Assembly: GCA_016720925.1 (NCBI GenBank)
Contig: JADKJR010000001.1
Span: forward strand, 124,001 to 188,000
Direction of reading: 5' to 3'
Length of the DNA: 64,000 nt
Source: Betaproteobacteria bacterium
GTDB taxonomy: Bacteria > Pseudomonadota > Gammaproteobacteria > Burkholderiales > Usitatibacteraceae
Position 1 is the stretch's first letter; each line of letters starts with the position of its first letter. The notes beneath the pieces were generated by a model. It ran no database searches. It saw only the letters and a program-made list of their open reading frames with translations, and was not told where the DNA came from. Positions 60,595 through 64,000 of this stretch are shown one piece after another. Made by a program: the position numbers and the translations under genes.

Positions 60595-60660
60595 AAACTC
60601 TAGCTCTGGCGCGGTTCGCAGGCCATAATCGCCTGTGGAGGCGCGCCAGTGCGAGAGTTC
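60595..60660. repeat. inverted-repeat element, copy 6 (inside the purM-purN operon)
   Basis: Left arm AAACTCTAGCTCTGGCGCGG (60595-60614) pairs with GCGCGCCAGTGCGAGAGTTC (60641-60660), with about five mismatches in 20. The loop contains a small GCAGGC / GCCTGT stem. The right arm overlaps the last two bases of the purM stop codon, so the element forms most of the purM-purN gap. Confidence 0.85.
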
Positions 60661-61714
60661 ACGCATTTTTCCGATTGACCACGGTCTGCGCCGCGCCTGG
60701 CGGTCGCGCGCGAATTTCGCCGATCGAGAACACCGTTTCCCCCGCGCCCTGCAGGAACCGCGTCGCCGTGTCGGCATGCTCGTTTGCAACGACAACGACC
60801 ATGCCGATACCGCAGTTGAAGGTTCGCGCCATTTCCTGATCGTCGATCTGGCCGTGTTGCTGTAACCATGCAAATACCGGTGGAGCATCCCACGACTTGC
60901 CGTTGATGACGGCCATGACATCGTCGGGCAATACCCGCGGAATATTCTCGGTGAGGCCGCCACCGGTGATGTGCGCCATGCCTTTTACCCACTGCGGGTG
61001 TGCGTCAAGTAGCGCCAGCAGCGGTTTGACGTATATGCGCGTCGGCGCCAACAGGTCGAGTGCCAATTGCTGGTTTTGCGCGGCATGCAAATCGACCCCC
61101 GATCGCTCGATGACTTTACGGATCAATGAATAACCGTTCGAATGCGCGCCGCTCGACTTGAGCCCGAGCACAACGTCACCCGCGCGAATGGACTTGCCGG
61201 TGATGACGTTTGCTTTTTCCATCAGGCCAACGGCAAAACCGGCAAGATCATATTCACCCTCGGGATACATGGATGGCATCTCGGCCGTCTCGCCGCCGAT
61301 CAGCGCGCAGCCGGCCAGTTCGCAGCCGTAGGCGATGCCCTTGACCACGTCGGTGGCCACCGCTACATTCAGTTTCCCGCAGGCGAAGTAGTCGAGGAAG
61401 AAAATGGGCTCTGCTCCCTGCACCAGAATGTCGTTTACGCTCATGGCGACAAGATCCTGGCCAACGGTATCGTGCTTGTTGAGGTGAAACGCAAGCTTGA
61501 GCTTGGTGCCGACGCCATCGGTGCCGGAGACCATCACGGGATTCTTGAACTTCTTCGATACTTCAACCAGTGCGCCGAAGCCGCCAATCCCGCCCAGTAC
61601 CTCCGGGCGCATGGTGCGTTTGGCAAAGGGCTTGATATTTTCAACGAGCTGGTCACCTGCGTCGATATCGACACCGGCGTCTTTGTAGGTCAGGGGCGAG
61701 AGCGAGTTATTCAT
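60659..61714 (-). CDS. purM: phosphoribosylformylglycinamidine cyclo-ligase
   Basis: 351 residues, standard length. LTYKDAGVDIDAGDQLVENIK start, GGFGALVE, SGTDGVGTKLKLAF (ATP site), ILVQGAEPIFFLDYFACGKL, GGETAEMP and AHITGGGLTENIPRVLP are all typical. It closes the imidazole ring to give AIR. Its ATG faces the divergent AI-2E transporter gene, and that arrangement is common in betaproteobacteria. Confidence 0.97.
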   Translation of the reverse strand: MNNSLSPLTYKDAGVDIDAGDQLVENIKPFAKRTMRPEVLGGIGGFGALVEVSKKFKNPVMVSGTDGVGTKLKLAFHLNKHDTVGQDLVAMSVNDILVQGAEPIFFLDYFACGKLNVAVATDVVKGIAYGCELAGCALIGGETAEMPSMYPEGEYDLAGFAVGLMEKANVITGKSIRAGDVVLGLKSSGAHSNGYSLIRKVIERSGVDLHAAQNQQLALDLLAPTRIYVKPLLALLDAHPQWVKGMAHITGGGLTENIPRVLPDDVMAVINGKSWDAPPVFAWLQQHGQIDDQEMARTFNCGIGMVVVVANEHADTATRFLQGAGETVFSIGEIRARPPGAAQTVVNRKNA

Positions 61715-61878
61715 TTTTTGTGACTGGAAAGTTTGATGGCGCCTGAACCTGCGACGCTGGCGGGGTGGGTGGAGTAGGGGTGGGGTTGGGATGGAACGCT
61801 AGCGGAATGTGGATTCGCGGGTTAGGATTGTCGCTCGCCAATCGGACACAACTCAATTTTACTGGAATTGCCCCTGAC

Positions 61879-63052
61879 ATGCCCCGGAGAACTCCGCGCA
61901 ATACATCAAATTTCCCCGAACACTTTGATCGCGGCACGACACCCGCGTTCCTCAAGCGACTGCGCGCGCGCCGCCTGCCAGCAAGTGTGGCCACGCCATC
62001 GTGGCTGAATTGGAATGTCGCCACGATGCTGCTCGCGATGCTTGGGTTTTGGGATTCTGCTGTGGGTGCTATCACCGATACTTGCACCGTTTCTGGCCGC
62101 CGCGATCCTCGCATACATTTTTGACCCCTTGGTCAGCAAACTTGAACGGAGGGGGATGTCGCGGGCAATAGGCACGGGCATTGCAGTCATGTTGCTGCTG
62201 CTTGCCGTGCTGCTGCTGCTGCTGATTGTGTTACCGCTTTTCTACAAGGAAATCCTTCAGCTTGTTGAGCAGATTCCGAGCTTTGCGGAGCAGCTGAAAA
62301 CACGGGCGATTCCGTGGCTCAATGAGCAATTGGGCGTCGCGATCAGTCTTGACCCCACCTCGTTCCGGCAATTCGTGGCCGACAATCTGGCGGACACGTC
62401 GGGTATCGCGAAAAAACTGTTTTCCTCGGTTAGCGTAGGCGGGCTCGCTGTTCTTGGTTTCATGATCAACTTGTTGCTTATCCCCGTCGTGTTGTTCTAC
62501 TTTCTGCGGGACTGGAATATTTTGCTGGGGCATATCGACAAGCTGATTCCGCGTCAAATGCACCCGACCATATCGGTTGTGGCAAAAGAGGTTGATGCCG
62601 TCCTGTCAGAATTTCTGCGTGGCCAGGTGAGCGTAATGCTCATCATGGCGGTCTATTACGTGGTTAGTCTGTGGCTGGCCGGGCTGAACTTTGCATTGCC
62701 GGTCGGGCTCATCACCGGGTTGCTGGTGTTTGTTCCCTATCTGGGCAGTGGCACTGGCCTTGTTCTCGGTACCGTGGCGGCAGTCATGCAGTTTCCAACC
62801 ATTAACGGCGTGGCATTGGTTTGGGCCGTGTTTGGCGTGGGACAGTTGATTGAGGGATTCTTCGTCACGCCCTGGCTGGTAGGCGACCGCATCGGCCTGC
62901 ATCCGGTGGCGGTGATATTTGCCTTGCTGGCGTTCGGGCAAGTATTTGGATTCTTTGGCTTGTTGCTGGCGCTACCGGCGAGTGCTGCGATATTGGTTGG
63001 GCTGCGTCACCTCAACGCCACCTATCAGGCGAGCGCGCTGTATTCGAAATAG
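61879..63052 (+). CDS. AI-2E family transporter with an apparent N-terminal frameshift
   Basis: The main frame (62015-63052) encodes a PerM/AI-2E-type membrane protein: GILLWVLSPILAPFLAAAILAYIFDPLV, FRQFVADNLADTSGIA, LLGHIDKLIPRQMHP and late GDRIGLHPVAVIFALLAFGQVFGFFGLLLALPA. Upstream of GILL it reads as an unlikely Cys/Arg run, whereas the next frame from the ATG at 61879 reads WLNWNVATMLLAMLGF, a normal first-helix beginning. One extra T in the run at 62047-62050 explains this. A shorter protein from ATG 62015 would lack the start of helix 1. Substrate unknown. Confidence 0.86.
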
Positions 63053-63080
63053 GCTCGCAAACGCAGGCTCGAAACCCGGC

Positions 63081-63773
63081 CTAGAAGTTGCTGCCCTTCA
63101 ATAGTTTGATCGCCTCTTCGGTACTGCGGCGCATGCGATTAAACGCAATGCCGAGCACACCGATCTCGTCCCTGGTTTTGGGTGCAAATTCCGGGATGGA
63201 AAAATTGCCGATCGAAACCGCATCGGCCTGACGGGCCATTTCCGCCACCGGACGGACGATCATTCGGTCGAGCATCAAATTCAGGACGACAAATACAGCG
63301 AGGAACACCGCACCAATTGAGCTCATCAGGGTGATAAGTGCGGTATTGGCCGTGGCCAGCACGGGCACCAGATCGATGTTTGCCAAGCGAATTCTTGCGC
63401 CGCCCGAGCCAGCAGGATGGAAAGTGCGGGCGACCGCGAGGCGCCGGCCACCAGCGGGCGCGGTCAATATTTCCGTCATCTGGCTTGAATTTGCCGCGCT
63501 CATTTTTTGCGCAACTTGCCCTTCGATGCCGCTTAACTCATCCGTTGCGGTGAACTCGCGTATTTTCATTTCAACCAGCCGGGAACCCAGGCCGGAGGCG
63601 ATGCGCGGATCGAGATTTGAAAATCCCGCGGCGTCGAGCACCACCAGTGCCGCACGCCGGGCTTCATCGATTGCCTGATTTTCAAGATAGCGTAGGGCGA
63701 CCATGCCAATGGTCGCAAAGCCAGCCACAAAGACAGCGAGCAAAATGAGGTTGAACTTGAGTCGCAGACCCAT
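63081..63773 (-). CDS. HAMP domain membrane protein related to the DUF3365/Tll0287-like family
   Basis: 230 residues from the ATG at 63773, with GGGAG 9 bases upstream. Transmembrane helix 1 at about 8-27 (NLILLAVFVAGFATIGMVAL), a short periplasmic sensor region (about 28-150), helix 2 at about 150-172 and a HAMP domain to residue 215 (RPVAEMARQADAVSIGNFSIPEFAPKTRDEIGVLG..RM). Relatives normally carry a c-type heme CxxCH in a longer sensor part; here that part is shorter and contains no Cys. No output domain follows, so it may pass signals to a separate kinase or cyclase. Confidence 0.8.
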   Translation of the reverse strand: MGLRLKFNLILLAVFVAGFATIGMVALRYLENQAIDEARRAALVVLDAAGFSNLDPRIASGLGSRLVEMKIREFTATDELSGIEGQVAQKMSAANSSQMTEILTAPAGGRRLAVARTFHPAGSGGARIRLANIDLVPVLATANTALITLMSSIGAVFLAVFVVLNLMLDRMIVRPVAEMARQADAVSIGNFSIPEFAPKTRDEIGVLGIAFNRMRRSTEEAIKLLKGSNF

Positions 63774-63837
63774 ACCGAAAACTCCCTGTACTTGCGAAAA
63801 AATCGCGAATAAAAAATTGCCCTGGTGTGTCGCGCTG

Positions 63838-64000
63838 CTAATTGGGGCCGGATGCGGCACCACCGCTATTGCGAATGTGCAGAAAGAAGGAATCGCGCTC
63901 TTCTGGTGTGCGTAGATGACTGGCAAGCCGTTCAAAGAAATCCCTGGAATTTTCGGAAGCACCGGCATATCGAGTGACCAGCACGGTAGCCAACGGTCCA
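63838..64000 (-). CDS. 3' end of an unidentified gene, cut by the window
   Basis: The last 53 residues are visible before a TAG stop: GPLATVLVTRYAGASENSRD, then a segment with FFERLASHLRTPEERDSFFLHI. The frame has ordinary codon use and runs off the right edge, 65 bases upstream of the HAMP gene on the same strand. The acidic helical tail is reminiscent of the regions that follow bacterial Ser/Thr kinase domains, which sometimes neighbour this HAMP family, but I cannot confirm that from 53 residues. Confidence 0.5.
   Translation of the reverse strand, partial: GPLATVLVTRYAGASENSRDFFERLASHLRTPEERDSFFLHIRNSGGAASGPN

Noticed and set aside
62188..62226. CTG-rich tract resembling a microsatellite
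   Set aside because: It encodes a Leu-rich transmembrane helix of the AI-2E transporter with mixed codons; ordinary coding bias explains it.
1..64000. CRISPR arrays, prophage, transposases or integration sites
   Set aside because: No regularly spaced repeats, phage structural genes, transposase or integrase frames were seen; the only repeats are the short palindromic elements listed.

Overview
The window looks like chromosomal DNA of a betaproteobacterium (Burkholderiales/Nitrosomonadales/Rhodocyclales grade). The evidence is moderate-to-high GC, a glycolate oxidase glcDEF set, a trxA-rho pair, a type B L31 gene, a two-gene AddAB-like exonuclease next to fdxA, ybiB, a purM/purN block with DUF3108 genes behind it, and a DUF1302/DUF1329/YCF48/RND envelope cluster next to beta-oxidation genes. 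I saw no rRNA or tRNA gene, CRISPR array, prophage or intact insertion sequence. The species cannot be named from the sequence.

Layout. 1-10.4 kb: the 3' part of a FadN-type 3-hydroxyacyl-CoA dehydrogenase/hydratase, a thiolase, then DUF1302 (outer-membrane barrel), DUF1329, a YCF48-like BNR protein and an MMPL/RND permease, probably one functional unit for a hydrophobic acyl substrate. 10.5-25.2 kb: small membrane and housekeeping genes (DUF423, MOSC, SPFH + YhhY-like GNAT + zinc-ribbon membrane protein, LysE exporter, quinone-oxidoreductase-like enzyme, DUF3052, Y-family polymerase, PhoD-like phosphatase, fRMsr, secreted oligopeptidase B, EamA, NTF2-like, YbaK). 25.3-31.5 kb: formate-THF ligase, a Hanks kinase fused to a cyclic-nucleotide-binding domain, MAPEG, then a loose stretch with DinB, a 5'-truncated GNAT, a VOC protein and about 650 bases with no recognisable gene. 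31.5-38.7 kb: DUF456, glcDEF, an atypical Fpg-family glycosylase and an ArnT-like glycosyltransferase. 38.8-53.9 kb: L31B, a XRE regulator, rho, trxA, fdxA, the AddB/AddA-like pair, ybiB, DUF192, dut, coaBC, radC, rpmB and rpmG. 54-64 kb: fatty-acid desaturase, MscS channel, RsmB-like methyltransferase, two DUF3108 proteins, purN, purM, an AI-2E-family transporter, a HAMP protein and the 3' tail of one more gene.

The most distinctive non-coding signal is a family of six intergenic inverted-repeat elements of about 65 bp (arms near AAACTCAAGCACTGGCGCGG, about 26-base loop). Each sits next to a gene end, and the series ranges from almost perfect to decayed. Three genes (trxA, DUF192, AI-2E transporter) each carry an apparent single-base indel that splits an otherwise normal family sequence between two frames. 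These are either recent mutations or base-calling errors.
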